Positions 49,818-59,026 of a DNA stretch of 64,000 nucleotides are shown piece after piece; positions within the stretch are counted from its first letter, which is position 1, and each line of letters begins with the position of its first letter. This DNA comes from Saccharococcus thermophilus (GTDB lineage Bacteria; Bacillota; Bacilli; Bacillales; Anoxybacillaceae). The stretch spans positions 558,001-622,000 of the forward strand of contig NZ_JAASRS010000001.1 of the NCBI RefSeq assembly GCF_011761475.1. Direction: 5' to 3'. Below the pieces are notes generated by a model that saw nothing but the letters and a program-made list of their open reading frames with translations, was not told where the DNA came from and ran no database searches. A program made the position numbers and the translations under genes.

Positions 49818-51032
49818 TTGAAAAAACCAAATGTTGTAATTTTAGGTGCTGGTTATGGTGGATTAATGACAACAGTACGTTTACAAAAACTTGTCGGGGT
49901 CAATGAGGCGAGCATTACATTAGTAAACAAACACGACTACCATTACGAAACGACATGGCTTCATGAAGCATCTGCTGGGACGTTGCATCATGATCGCGTT
50001 CGTTACCCAATCAGCAGTGTCATTGACCGCAGCAAGGTGAATTTTGTTAAAGACACGGTTGTCAAAATACTTCCGGATGAAAAGAAAGTATTAATGAAAA
50101 ACGGAGAACTTACTTATGACTATTTAGTGATTGCGCTTGGATTTGAATCCGAAACATTTGGCATTAAAGGGTTAAAAGAATACGCTTTTTCAATTGCTAA
50201 TGTCGATGCGGCAAGACAAATTCGAGAACATATTGAGTATCAATTTGCGACGTATAATACGGAAGAAGAAAAGAAAGATGAACGCCTGACGATTGTCGTC
50301 GGCGGAGCTGGATTTACCGGTATCGAGTTTTTAGGAGAATTGGTTAACCGTGTTCCTGAATTGTGCCGCGAATATGATATTGATCCGCATAAAGTTCGCA
50401 TTATTTGCGTCGAGGCAGCGCCGACTGCGCTCCCTGGCTTTGATCCGGAACTGGTGGAATATGCAGTCAGCCAATTGGAACGTAAAGGGGTTGAATTTAG
50501 AATCGGCACGGCGATTAAAGAATGCACTCCGGACGGCATTATTGTCGCTAAAGGAGATGACGTCGAGGAAATTAAAGCTGGTACGGTCGTATGGGCGGCT
50601 GGCGTGCGCGGAAGCCGCGTCATCGATGAATCCGGTTTTGAAGCGGCGCGTGCCCGTGTGAAAGTAGACCCATTTTTGCGTGTTCCAGGACACGAAGAAA
50701 TTTTTGTTGTCGGCGACTGCTCTCTTGTCATTAATGAAGAAACAAACCGTCCATATCCGCCGACAGCGCAAATTGCTATGCAACAAGGCGAACTATGTGC
50801 GAAAAACTTGGCCGCGCTGATCCGCGGGAAAGGAGAACTGCAGCCGTTTAAACCTGATATTAAAGGAACCGTCTGCTCCCTTGGACATGACGATGCGATT
50901 GGGGTTGTATTCGGCAAGAAAATGTGGGGAACAAAAGCAAGCTTTATGAAAAAAGTGGTTGACAACCGTGCCCTTTATTTAATCGGCGGTTCTTCTCTTG
51001 TCATGAAAAAAGGAAAATTTAAATTCTTCTAA
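49818..51032 (+). CDS. yumB: Type II NADH dehydrogenase (YumB)
   Basis: A 404-residue NDH-2 enzyme that transfers electrons from NADH to quinone without pumping ions. The FAD motif is [13 protein letters not shown], the NADH motif is [17 protein letters not shown], and the second FAD motif is [11 protein letters not shown]. The quinone-site signature AQIAMQQG is also visible. The TTG start at 49818 gives the family N-terminus [12 protein letters not shown]; an in-frame GTG at 49803 lies before it. A terminator follows. Confidence 0.92.
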   Translation: MKKPNVVILGAGYGGLMTTVRLQKLVGVNEASITLVNKHDYHYETTWLHEASAGTLHHDRVRYPISSVIDRSKVNFVKDTVVKILPDEKKVLMKNGELTYDYLVIALGFESETFGIKGLKEYAFSIANVDAARQIREHIEYQFATYNTEEEKKDERLTIVVGGAGFTGIEFLGELVNRVPELCREYDIDPHKVRIICVEAAPTALPGFDPELVEYAVSQLERKGVEFRIGTAIKECTPDGIIVAKGDDVEEIKAGTVVWAAGVRGSRVIDESGFEAARARVKVDPFLRVPGHEEIFVVGDCSLVINEETNRPYPPTAQIAMQQGELCAKNLAALIRGKGELQPFKPDIKGTVCSLGHDDAIGVVFGKKMWGTKASFMKKVVDNRALYLIGGSSLVMKKGKFKFF

Positions 51033-51038
51033 TTCAAT

Positions 51039-51068
51039 GGGCAAACATCACTGTTTGCCCTTTTCTTT
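51039..51068 (+). terminator. Terminator after yumB
   Basis: GGGCAAACA / TGTTTGCCC stem with TTTTCTTTG after it. Confidence 0.88.
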
Positions 51069-51214
51069 GTTTAATATGAAAATTATTGGCATATAAACAA
51101 ATTGGCAATAGGCAAAATGATGATTTATTCATGGATAAACTCTTCACGCAAGAAGGAATATTTCGTCTTTGTAGAAATATAACATAGACAACAAAATAAA
51201 AAGGGATGAGAAAA

Positions 51215-51706
51215 ATGGGAGAGAAGCGTGGCAACGTATGGATTGCAGCCGCAGGCTTGGTAATCAATGAAGCGGATGAATGGCTTGTCGTTAAGAAAAA
51301 ATATGGGGGATTGAAAGGAAAATGGTCGCTGCCAGCAGGATTCGTGAAGCAAGGAGAAATGCTTGATGAGGCGGCGATGCGCGAAATTAAGGAAGAAACA
51401 GGAATTGATACAGAAGTGATTGGGTTTCTCGGCATGCGTACAGGTGTCATCCGTGATGAAGTGAGCGACAATATGGCGATCTTTTTGCTCCGCCCTCATT
51501 CGCACACTATTTCGGTGCAAACGGACGAATTGTTTGCCGCCGCTTTTTTAAGCAAGCAAAAATTACGTGAAGATCCGCATACATCTGGGTTGTTGCGCTA
51601 TTTATTAGAATTGGAGCCGTTTTCTTATTTTCCTCCTCATGATGGCCTGAATCCAGGAGAACCGTTTGGGTATACCAAATACCGGCTTTATTTTAAAAAT
51701 TCGTAA
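51215..51706 (+). CDS. Nudix hydrolase
   Basis: A 163-residue Nudix protein. The Nudix box is complete: a Gly at GFVKQGE, Glu at GEMLDE, and the catalytic helix REIKEETGI. It hydrolyses a nucleoside diphosphate linked to some moiety; the substrate is not predictable. The ATG at 51215 follows AAAAAGGGATGAG; an in-frame start at 51206 is closer to the site. Confidence 0.88.
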   Translation: MGEKRGNVWIAAAGLVINEADEWLVVKKKYGGLKGKWSLPAGFVKQGEMLDEAAMREIKEETGIDTEVIGFLGMRTGVIRDEVSDNMAIFLLRPHSHTISVQTDELFAAAFLSKQKLREDPHTSGLLRYLLELEPFSYFPPHDGLNPGEPFGYTKYRLYFKNS

Positions 51707-51847
51707 TATTGGGTAATATGGAGAAAAGAGAAGCACGTGGGTTATGTATCCGCTTACATAGCTGTAAATGAAGAAAATCTTCTCTTTTATTTTACAGAAA
51801 ATTTTGATATATTTATCAAAAATGATAAGGAAAATGGGGGATGAACA

Positions 51848-51988
51848 ATGAAACATACAGACCAAACCGTGTGCCCATATTGTGAAGGGCATGGATATGT
51901 CCAGCTGCTATTAGGAGGTTCGGAAACGTGCTACGGATGTTTAGGAAAGGGAACGGAGAAGGAAAAGCAGACGGTTTCTGAAAATTGA
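51848..51988 (+). CDS. yuiA: YuiA, small double zinc-knuckle protein
   Basis: A 46-residue protein with two CxxCxGxG motifs (CPYCEGHG and CYGCLGKG), the repeat that binds zinc in DnaJ. GGGGGATG lies 6 bases before the ATG. Its length and position before yuiB match Bacillus subtilis yuiA. A single zinc bound by four cysteines is likely. Function unknown. Confidence 0.85.
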   Translation: MKHTDQTVCPYCEGHGYVQLLLGGSETCYGCLGKGTEKEKQTVSEN

Positions 51989-52043
51989 CTCCTTTAAGCC
52001 GATTCAGTACACTTAAAAGGGGTGTACTGGAGGTGAGATAGGG

Positions 52044-52367
52044 ATGCAAATGAGTCTGCCGGTTGTCCTAATTTCCATGCTTTTATTTTTTGTGTTGTTT
52101 TTCGGCATTGGCTTTTTGCTGAATATGTTATTGCGTATGACTTGGATCATGGCGATTTTATGCCCGATTGTATTTATATTTATTATTGATGATGTTCCGT
52201 GGACGCACTATTTTACGAATCCAGCGGCTTCTTTCGCGGCGTTGAAACATAAAATATTGTCGCTTGCTTTGGCGGATATTTTAATTTTAAGCAGTGGATT
52301 TGTCGGCGCGCTTTGCGCGGGATTTGCCATTCGCAAGCTGCGGGCGAAAGGATATCAAATGTTTTAA
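52044..52367 (+). CDS. yuiB: YuiB membrane protein
   Basis: A 107-residue integral membrane protein with three hydrophobic segments (about 5-30, 32-52 and 75-97). GGAGGTGAGATAGGG precedes the ATG. It lies between yuiA and yuiC as in Bacillus subtilis. No functional motif is evident. Confidence 0.82.
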   Translation: MQMSLPVVLISMLLFFVLFFGIGFLLNMLLRMTWIMAILCPIVFIFIIDDVPWTHYFTNPAASFAALKHKILSLALADILILSSGFVGALCAGFAIRKLRAKGYQMF

Positions 52368-52495
52368 AAAAATAAGTAGAAGATGGTTTACGGCTTTCAT
52401 CGAAGGGTGAAAGTCTTTTTTTTGCCTCACTTTTCTCACAATGAATATTTCTATTTTTTCGTGGAGATAAATAGAAATGTGAGAGGAGTGAGGAA

Positions 52496-53206
52496 ATGTT
52501 TCTTATAAAAAATATAATAAGAAGAATGACGATGTCATTACTGTTCGTCATAGCGCTATTGACGACATTCCAATCGATTTCAGGTGTTGAAGCGGAAGTG
52601 ATTTTAAACAAATTTTACGATGTATCGTCATTATATCCAACCAGTTATCACTTTTTGGATAAATGGAATGATGGGCAGAATGTTGCGATAGATCAGCAGA
52701 AGAAGCATTACGTGACACAAAGAAGCATGCCAAATTTAGCAAAAAAAAGCGCGAATCAACCGCCTCGTTTAGAAGAAGCGTTTGACTGGTCGAAATATCC
52801 GTCCATGGAGGTCGTCGCGACAGGATATACAGCGGGAGTAGAGTCAACGGGAAAAACACCGGATCATCCGGAATACGGGATTACCTATTCCGGTGTGCGG
52901 GTAAAGCGGGATTTATATTCAACGATTGCCGCTGACCTAGATATTTTTCCAATCGGTACGATTTTGTTCATTCCTGGATATGGGTATGGAGTTGTCGCGG
53001 ACAAAGGTGGAGCGATTAAAGGTCATCGCATTGACTTATATTATGATACGGTAGAGGATGTATACAAATATTGGGGGAAAAAGAAAATACAAGTATATAT
53101 CGTCAAAAAAGGCAATGGGACGCTTTCGGAAGAAGAGTTAAAACAACTGAATGAGGATGAAACGATGCAAGTGTTTCGACAGCAATATTTGCAATCGAAA
53201 AGCTAA
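52496..53206 (+). CDS. yuiC: 3D-domain protein YuiC (stationary-phase wall lytic enzyme)
   Basis: A 236-residue secreted protein. An N-terminal signal peptide covers about residues 12-33. The C-terminal 3D domain has the three aspartates in [19 protein letters not shown], part of a lytic-transglycosylase fold related to MltA and Sps proteins. GAGAGGAGTGAGGAA precedes the ATG. It is expected to cleave peptidoglycan; YuiC-type proteins in Bacillus act in stationary phase. Confidence 0.88.
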   Translation: MFLIKNIIRRMTMSLLFVIALLTTFQSISGVEAEVILNKFYDVSSLYPTSYHFLDKWNDGQNVAIDQQKKHYVTQRSMPNLAKKSANQPPRLEEAFDWSKYPSMEVVATGYTAGVESTGKTPDHPEYGITYSGVRVKRDLYSTIAADLDIFPIGTILFIPGYGYGVVADKGGAIKGHRIDLYYDTVEDVYKYWGKKKIQVYIVKKGNGTLSEEELKQLNEDETMQVFRQQYLQSKS

Positions 53207-53226
53207 GGGCGGACAAGCACCGCCCT

Positions 53227-54039
53227 TTATTTTGTTAGCAAAGGGTCTTGCCCGTCGTCAGGCGGAAAAACGGACGGATGCAGCAAAGCTGCCAGTTTTT
53301 GCAGACCAGCTAAAAGCCGTGGGGAAGGACGGCAATAAAGTGATTCCTCGAGTATATAAATGCGGTCGGTGCGGATGGCGTCGACGTTTTCAGCCTCGAG
53401 TCTCTGTTTTACCGCCTCTTTGTTCATTTTCTTTGTCTGCACGCCGACCCAAACAAGACAAATATGCGAAGGATTGCGCTTTACTACTTCGTCCCAGTCC
53501 GTTTGCACGTTGGCTTGCGGTATGTCGGCAAAAATATTGCTTCCTCCCGCCAATTGGCTTATTTCACTAAGCCAGTTTGTTTTGCCCGGAGTGAAAATCG
53601 GTTTCGGCCACCATTCCCAATAAAGCTTTGCCGGCTGCGCAACGATATCCGCAAGCTGGCGGTATTGCTCGATGAAAGAGCGGTAGCGGTGAACCACTTC
53701 GCTTGCCTTTGCTTTTTGGCCAAGTGCTTCGCCAAGCAGAAGTAAATCATTAGCGATATCCTCCAATGAATTTGGCGCAAAAACGAGATGTGGAATATTT
53801 CGCTTTTGCAGCTCTGCTATGTTCCTTTCCATGCCGGGAACACTTAATGATGCCAGTACTAAATCGGGTTTCAGCGCTTCGACTTTGTCCATATCGATAT
53901 GCAAGTCCGGGCCGACCCTTGGCAAATGGGTAATGGAAGGCGGCCAGTCCGAGTAGTTATCGACTGCGACCAAATGGTCAAGCATCTCCAGGTAGGCGAG
54001 CAATTCCGTGTTGCTCGGACAAATCGAAATCAGCCTCAT
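53227..54039 (-). CDS. BtuF-like substrate-binding domain protein
   Basis: A 270-residue protein of the helical-backbone metal/cobalamin-binding family (TroA/BtuF type): RLISICPSNTELLAYLEM, DNYSDWPPSITHLPRVG, and VEALKPDLVLAS. It has no signal peptide or lipobox, so it is probably cytosolic, unlike true ABC binding proteins. No permease or ATPase gene is adjacent. The ATG at 54039 has AAGGAGAATCACG ahead. It is divergent from pepA. Confidence 0.8.
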   Translation of the reverse strand: MRLISICPSNTELLAYLEMLDHLVAVDNYSDWPPSITHLPRVGPDLHIDMDKVEALKPDLVLASLSVPGMERNIAELQKRNIPHLVFAPNSLEDIANDLLLLGEALGQKAKASEVVHRYRSFIEQYRQLADIVAQPAKLYWEWWPKPIFTPGKTNWLSEISQLAGGSNIFADIPQANVQTDWDEVVKRNPSHICLVWVGVQTKKMNKEAVKQRLEAENVDAIRTDRIYILEESLYCRPSPRLLAGLQKLAALLHPSVFPPDDGQDPLLTK

Positions 54040-54149
54040 CGTGATTCTCCTTTCCATTTCTGCTATCAACACGCCTTATGACTTTCTCTCTTTTTTCATT
54101 CCACATGCTTTTTACGGTTTCCTTTTGCTGTGAAAAAGTATTTTTTAGC

Positions 54150-54178
54150 ATATCGAAATAATAGTTGCATTTCGATAT
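54150..54178. promoter_or_regulatory. Perfect inverted repeat overlapping the pepA -10
   Basis: ATATCGAAAT (54150-54159) and ATTTCGATAT (54169-54178) are perfect complements with a 9-base spacer. TATAAT at 54176-54181, 36 bases before pepA, overlaps the right half. This placement suggests repression of pepA and perhaps of the divergent BtuF-like gene. The regulator is unknown. Confidence 0.6.
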
Positions 54179-54216
54179 AATGAAAAGGAAAATAGATGCA
54201 AACGAGGAGAGATGAT

Positions 54217-55713
54217 ATGATGTTTACGGTGAAGCAGCAACTGTCTTTCGATACGGTGCATGAGGCGCTGGTGATTGGCGTTTTTGAAAAAAACCAGCCG
54301 CTAGACGGCATTGTCGCTGAATATGATCGCCGCCTTGGCGGGCAGCTGTCTGTGATGTTCAAAGAAGGAGACATTTCCGCTAAGAAAAAACAAATTTCCT
54401 ACGTACATACGTTAAATCAAACGGGAGCAAAACGGCTGTATTTTGTCGGCTTGGGCAAAAAGGAAGCATTGACGTTTGATGGGCTGCGCGAAGCGTTCGG
54501 CAAGCTGTTTAAAACGTTAAAACAAGCAAAGCGGACGGAGGTAGCTGTTGTTTTGGATACATTTGTAACGGACGATATCGACCAAAACGAAGCGGCCCAC
54601 GCGCTCTCCGAAGCGTATTATCTTGCCACTTACGAATTTCTTGGATATAAGCAAAAAAAGAACGAACCGGAAAAACGGATAGAGACGATGACGATTTACA
54701 CAGAAGCGGACGCAGCCGAAGTCGAAGCAAGTCTCTTTGTCGGTTCGGTATATGGCAAAGCGACCAATTCGGCGCGCACACTCGTTAATACGCCAAGCAA
54801 TTTGTTGACGGCGGCTGATTTAGCGGAATATGCGGTAGAATTAGCGAAAAAATATGAGTTTGAATATGAAATTCTCGAAAAAGAAGAAATGGAACGGCTC
54901 GGAATGGGAGCGTTTCTCGCTGTCAATCAAGGATCGAAAAACCCGCCAAAAATGATCGTTCTTAAGTACCAAGGAAAAGAACAATGGAAAAACGTCATTG
55001 GCCTTGTCGGAAAAGGGGTGACATTTGATACAGGCGGCTACAGTCTTAAACCGCGCGAAAGCATGGTCGATATGAAAACCGATATGGCTGGCGCCGCCGC
55101 GGTGCTCGGCGCGATGGAGATTATCGGGGAGCTTCGCCCGGAACAAAACGTGATTGCCGTCATTCCTGCTACCGACAATATGATCAGCGGAGAAGCGTTT
55201 AAACCGGATGATGTCATTACCTCCATGAGTGGAAAAACGATCGAAGTGAAAAATACGGATGCCGAAGGACGACTCATTTTGGCTGATGCCATTACTTATG
55301 CGAAGCACCATGGCGCCAACTATTTAATCGATGTGGCAACGCTGACCGGCGGTGTGATCGTCGCGCTTGGTGTGCATACGACGGGGGCGATGACGAACAA
55401 TGAGGCATTATTTGAGCAGCTGCTCGAAGCATCGGCAGAAACAGGAGAATTTATTTGGCGCCTGCCGATTACCGAAAAAGATAAAGAACGCGTGCGCAGC
55501 AGCAAAATCGCCGATCTCAATAACTCGCCGGGTCGGGAAGGACATGCGATCATGGGCGGAGCGTTTCTCGGTGAATTTGCCGAAGATACGCCATGGGTGC
55601 ATCTCGATATTGCCGGAACGTCGGTGGCGGCGAAAGATGATGATCTAGGGCCATCGGGTGCGACCGGGGTGATGGTGCGCACGCTGGCGACATTTGTAGA
55701 GCGGTTTGAATAA
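54217..55713 (+). CDS. pepA: Leucyl aminopeptidase (M17)
   Basis: A 498-residue cytosolic metallo-aminopeptidase. The M17 active site is complete: [16 protein letters not shown] (Lys and Asp ligands), [13 protein letters not shown], and [13 protein letters not shown]. The start at 54217 has GAGGAG 7 bases ahead; a second ATG follows directly, and an upstream ATG (54196) lies before that site. It corresponds to yuiE in Bacillus subtilis. Confidence 0.95.
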   Translation: MMFTVKQQLSFDTVHEALVIGVFEKNQPLDGIVAEYDRRLGGQLSVMFKEGDISAKKKQISYVHTLNQTGAKRLYFVGLGKKEALTFDGLREAFGKLFKTLKQAKRTEVAVVLDTFVTDDIDQNEAAHALSEAYYLATYEFLGYKQKKNEPEKRIETMTIYTEADAAEVEASLFVGSVYGKATNSARTLVNTPSNLLTAADLAEYAVELAKKYEFEYEILEKEEMERLGMGAFLAVNQGSKNPPKMIVLKYQGKEQWKNVIGLVGKGVTFDTGGYSLKPRESMVDMKTDMAGAAAVLGAMEIIGELRPEQNVIAVIPATDNMISGEAFKPDDVITSMSGKTIEVKNTDAEGRLILADAITYAKHHGANYLIDVATLTGGVIVALGVHTTGAMTNNEALFEQLLEASAETGEFIWRLPITEKDKERVRSSKIADLNNSPGREGHAIMGGAFLGEFAEDTPWVHLDIAGTSVAAKDDDLGPSGATGVMVRTLATFVERFE

Positions 55714-55720
55714 GATGTTG

Positions 55721-55758
55721 GAAACCGAAGCCTCTTTGTGTGGCTTCGGTTTGTTTTT
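55721..55758 (+). terminator. Terminator after pepA
   Basis: AAACCGAAGCC / GGCTTCGGTTT stem with a 9-base loop, followed by GTTTTTGG. Confidence 0.88.
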
Positions 55759-55900
55759 GGACGCTATATGTACACATTGTTAAGATAATGTAAATTTAAT
55801 GTAAATTTTTTTAAACTTTTGTTGTGAATTCGACATTAATTGATAAAATAAAACGGGTGGCATGAGTTCCATCAGTTCAAAATCAATGGGGGTTTTCACA

Positions 55901-56521
55901 ATGATCTTTTCGCCAAAAAAAGATGTCTTCTTTGATTTATTATTTACGATTTCGGAAAACGTGAAAGAGGCGGCACAATACTTTGTAGAGTATAAAATTA
56001 ACAATGTCAGCGATTTAAAAGAATTCGCCCGCGTGATGAAAGAGTATGAACGCAAGGGAGATTCTTATATTCATGAACTCGTTGTTGAGTTAAATAAAAC
56101 ATTTATCACGCCAATTGAACGGGAAGATATTCATCAACTAGCAATGAAAATGGACGATGTATTAGACGGATTGGAACAATGTTCAGCCCGTTTTGAGATG
56201 TTCTCGTTTACCGAAATTGATGACCATATGGTGAAGTTTTTCGATAACATTTATCAAAGCACGATTGAAATCACCCAAGCCTTGGAGTTGCTATCCCATA
56301 AAAAACTTCTTGAGATGCGGAAACATGCTATTAAAATTAAGGATTATGAAACGAAGTGCGATGAAATTTTACGGGCTTCGATTAAAAATTTATTTGTTGA
56401 GCAAAAAGACCCAGTGAAAATTATTCAATATAAAGAGCTGTATGAAATGCTTGAGGAAATCGCCGATAGCTGTGAGGATGTAGCAAATACGATTGAAACG
56501 ATCATCATGCGCAACGCATAA
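55901..56521 (+). CDS. PhoU-like (DUF47) protein partnered with Pit
   Basis: A 206-residue helical protein of the DUF47/YkaA group, related to PhoU. The second half shows the paired EYERKGDSYIHEL and DYETKCDEIL metal-ligand helices. The ATG at 55901 follows ATGGGGGTTTTCACA; an in-frame start at 55862 has no site. It is 17 bases upstream of a Pit gene, a pairing common in bacteria where the PhoU-like protein regulates the transporter. Confidence 0.88.
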   Translation: MIFSPKKDVFFDLLFTISENVKEAAQYFVEYKINNVSDLKEFARVMKEYERKGDSYIHELVVELNKTFITPIEREDIHQLAMKMDDVLDGLEQCSARFEMFSFTEIDDHMVKFFDNIYQSTIEITQALELLSHKKLLEMRKHAIKIKDYETKCDEILRASIKNLFVEQKDPVKIIQYKELYEMLEEIADSCEDVANTIETIIMRNA

Positions 56522-56538
56522 AAGGAGATATCGTCTTT

Positions 56539-57537
56539 ATGGATATGGTATTGGTATTTACGGTTTTGATTGTTATTTTTGCATTGGCGTTTGATTTTAT
56601 CAACGGATTTCATGACACTGCCAATGCCATTGCCACATCGGTATCCACACGGGCGCTTTCGCCGCGAAAAGCGATCATTTTGGCGGCGTCGATGAACTTT
56701 ATCGGTGCGTTGACCTTTACTGGGGTGGCGAAAACGATTACAAAAGACATTGTCGATCCATTCGCATTGGATAATGGTTCTGTCATCATTTTAGCAGCGT
56801 TGATCGCTGCGATCGCGTGGAATTTAATCACTTGGTATTATGGCATTCCAAGCAGTTCTTCGCATGCGTTAATCGGTTCGGTGGCGGGAGCTGCGGTTTC
56901 GGCCGCTGGATTCGATGTGTTGCATTATAAAGGTTTTCTTAAAATTTTGGAATCGTTGATTATCTCGCCATTTCTAGCGCTAGCGGTAGGCTTTGCCATT
57001 ATGAGCCTGTTCCGTTTCATCTTTAAAAATGCCAACTTGACCCGTACGACGAAAGGGTTTCGCATGTTCCAAGTCGTAACGGCAGCGTTGCAATCCTTTA
57101 CACACGGAACAAACGATGCACAAAAGACGATGGGAATTATCACGATGGCGCTGATCGCCGCCAAATATCATACATCCGACAATATTCCGGAATGGGTGCG
57201 GATCGCCGCTGCACTTTCAATGGGGCTTGGAACATCGATTGGCGGTTGGAAAATTATTAAAACGGTTGGCGGCAAGATTATGAAAATCCGCCCTGTCAAC
57301 GGCGCCGCTGCCGATTTATCGTCTGCGCTCGTCATTTTCTCGGCTACCCTTCTTCAGTTGCCAGTTAGTACGACCCATGTCATCTCTTCGTCGATTATGG
57401 GAGTTGGTGCGGCGCAGCGCGTGAGAGGCGTAAAATGGGGAGTCGCACAGCGCATTGTGTTGACATGGATCATTACGTTGCCTGTTTCGGCGTTGATTGC
57501 CGGATTTGTATATCAAATTTTAAAACTATTTTTCTAA
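56539..57537 (+). CDS. pit: Low-affinity inorganic phosphate transporter (Pit family)
   Basis: A 332-residue membrane protein of the PiT/SLC20 family with about ten helices. Both signature repeats are visible: FDFINGFHDTANAIATSVSTR and QSFTHGTNDAQKTMGII, with internal GIPSSSSHALIGS and LPVSTTHVISSSIMG. It should cotransport phosphate (often as a metal-phosphate complex) with H+ or Na+. AAAGGAGATATCGTCTTT precedes the ATG. A terminator follows. Confidence 0.93.
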   Translation: MDMVLVFTVLIVIFALAFDFINGFHDTANAIATSVSTRALSPRKAIILAASMNFIGALTFTGVAKTITKDIVDPFALDNGSVIILAALIAAIAWNLITWYYGIPSSSSHALIGSVAGAAVSAAGFDVLHYKGFLKILESLIISPFLALAVGFAIMSLFRFIFKNANLTRTTKGFRMFQVVTAALQSFTHGTNDAQKTMGIITMALIAAKYHTSDNIPEWVRIAAALSMGLGTSIGGWKIIKTVGGKIMKIRPVNGAAADLSSALVIFSATLLQLPVSTTHVISSSIMGVGAAQRVRGVKWGVAQRIVLTWIITLPVSALIAGFVYQILKLFF

Positions 57538-57542
57538 ATAAA

Positions 57543-57578
57543 GAAGCGCGCATATCCAAAGGGAATGCGCGCTTTATT
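57543..57578 (+). terminator. Terminator after pit
   Basis: AAGCGCGCAT / ATGCGCGCTT arms with a further inner TCC/GGA pairing. Confidence 0.85.
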
Positions 57579-57609
57579 CATGAGAAGAAGAGCATCCATG
57601 AACAGGGAA

Positions 57610-58218
57610 TTAGGCGACATGTTGATAATAGGAAGCCGATTTACGGATGGCGCGATACATACGTGGTGCCATCACTCCAGCTACGATCGATAAAATAATG
57701 TCTTTCGGAAGAGGCACCATCATCCATTCCCATGCCATGCCGTAGGAAAATCCTTTTGGTGCTGCTGCCCACCATTTATAAGCGACATACATCCAGTTCG
57801 TACCGACGACATAGTTAATGACCATTCCGACTAACGCCGCAACGATAAAGCGGGCAGTAGACGGATTGCCTTTTCCCCGTTCAATGATCCAGCCGGTAGC
57901 ATATGCAGCAAAAATGAAAGAGATAATAAAACCGAATGTCGGGCGAACAATGCTGCCAAAGCCGCCGCCAAACTGAGCAAACACCGGAGCACCGACCACC
58001 CCGACTAACATATATACAATCATCGCCATGGCGCCGAGCCGCCGTCCTAAAACAGCTCCAGCGAGCACGCAGAAAAACGTTTGCAAGGTAATCGGAACAC
58101 CGCCGATGACCAAAAACGGCGCCCATGATGTAATGTTGGCACCAATCGCCATTAACGCGGCAAACATTCCGATCAATGTAATATCAATCGCTCGCCATTT
58201 CGGACGTTTTGTTTCCAT
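57610..58218 (-). CDS. bioY: Biotin transporter BioY
   Basis: A 202-residue integral membrane protein of the BioY family, the S component of ECF-type biotin uptake. The family motifs ITLQTFFCVLAGAVLGRRLGA and GAPVFAQFGGGFG are present, with about six helices. AAGGGGG precedes the ATG. No ECF energising genes are nearby. A likely BirA operator overlaps its leader, so biotin should repress it. Confidence 0.93.
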   Translation of the reverse strand: METKRPKWRAIDITLIGMFAALMAIGANITSWAPFLVIGGVPITLQTFFCVLAGAVLGRRLGAMAMIVYMLVGVVGAPVFAQFGGGFGSIVRPTFGFIISFIFAAYATGWIIERGKGNPSTARFIVAALVGMVINYVVGTNWMYVAYKWWAAAPKGFSYGMAWEWMMVPLPKDIILSIVAGVMAPRMYRAIRKSASYYQHVA

Positions 58219-58219
58219 A

Positions 58220-58248
58220 TGTAAACCCCCTTATTATTTATGTTAACA
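58220..58248. promoter_or_regulatory. Candidate BirA (biotin repressor) operator
   Basis: TGTAAAC (58220-58226) and GTTAACA (58242-58248) are inverted half-sites 15 bases apart, the spacing of Bacillus BirA boxes (TTGTTAAC-N15-GTTAACAA). It lies directly upstream of bioY and covers its ribosome-binding site. The right half is also part of a local palindrome TTATGTTAACATAA. Confidence 0.65.
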
Positions 58249-58358
58249 TAACAAAATCGTATCGAACAATAAGAGGGATGTCAACTATATTTTTTTCGCC
58301 ATGCGCATAATAAAAAGAAAGCGGTATGATGATTATTCGCAAAGAAAGGAGAAAAGGC

Positions 58359-58517
58359 ATGAAATTTGCGGAGCAAGAGCAGGAGATCAAGCAGGCAAGC
58401 AAAAAGGGAGCAAACGAAGATATCATTCATGTAAGCAAAAATGATGATGGGTACGATTTGCGCGATGCGGCGGAAATTGGAAAAAAACAGCCGTTTGACG
58501 AAAATGGAAACGCGTAA
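58359..58517 (+). CDS. Small charged hypothetical protein
   Basis: A 52-residue, highly charged protein (MKFAEQEQEIKQASKKGANED at the start) without hydrophobic segments. GAAAGGAG with 7 bases to the ATG at 58359 supports translation. It resembles short small-acid-protein-like or competence-type peptides only in composition. Function unknown. Confidence 0.5.
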   Translation: MKFAEQEQEIKQASKKGANEDIIHVSKNDDGYDLRDAAEIGKKQPFDENGNA

Positions 58518-58585
58518 TGCGATGAATGGAGTGAGAAAAGGGGCTCACCTTTGCATGAGGTGCCACCCGCTCATATTCACAAGAA

Positions 58586-58936
58586 TTAAGTAGAAAGAAA
58601 TATATTCCAACGAAGGCCGATGACGAGCTGACAGCATGAAAACGCGCCTGGCGGGGGAGATAAAGTGAAGCGGATGCCGTCGGGATTAAAATAAAGATCG
58701 ACTTTCGATTTAATTCCAAGCGATTGGATCATCCGGCTGACTTCCTTTGTTTTTCCTTCTTGTGCCGCTGCCATGACGCTAGTGGCGAACGACTTCGATT
58801 CCGCTAGTTTTTTTAAAATGATGCTGGCATCGTTCATCAATCTTTGTGCGGTCGCCGCCGATTTGGAAAAAAGAGCAGGATTTACCGGTGGATATTGCCT
58901 GACAATATATTGGGGAGGGAATGCAGGGTAAAACAT
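58586..58936 (-). CDS. Hypothetical protein, possibly sporulation-related
   Basis: A 116-residue protein with a proline/tyrosine-rich N-terminus (MFYPAFPPQYIVRQYPPVNP) and a helical middle (AATAQRLMNDASIILKKLAES). The C-terminus contains LSPPPGAFSCCQL. AAGGAGGAGTAACACCGTG precedes the ATG. The Tyr/Pro-rich head resembles spore-surface proteins, but this is only a composition argument. Confidence 0.6.
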   Translation of the reverse strand: MFYPAFPPQYIVRQYPPVNPALFSKSAATAQRLMNDASIILKKLAESKSFATSVMAAAQEGKTKEVSRMIQSLGIKSKVDLYFNPDGIRFTLSPPPGAFSCCQLVIGLRWNIFLST

Positions 58937-58994
58937 CACGGTGTTACTCCTCCTTGTTGATCATTTCTATACTACTATATGTATAAAATGGGAA

Positions 58995-59026
58995 AAGGAG
59001 CGAAATTCTTTTGAATTTCGCTCCTT
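58995..59026 (-). terminator. Terminator after the ArsB/NhaD-type gene
   Basis: GGAGCGAAATTC / GAATTTCGCTCC perfect 12-bp stem with a 3-base loop, followed on the minus strand by TTTTCCC. Confidence 0.9.

Noticed and set aside
50240-50965. 241-codon antisense frame inside yumB
   Set aside because: It is serine/proline-rich without a start signal, opposite a complete NADH dehydrogenase.
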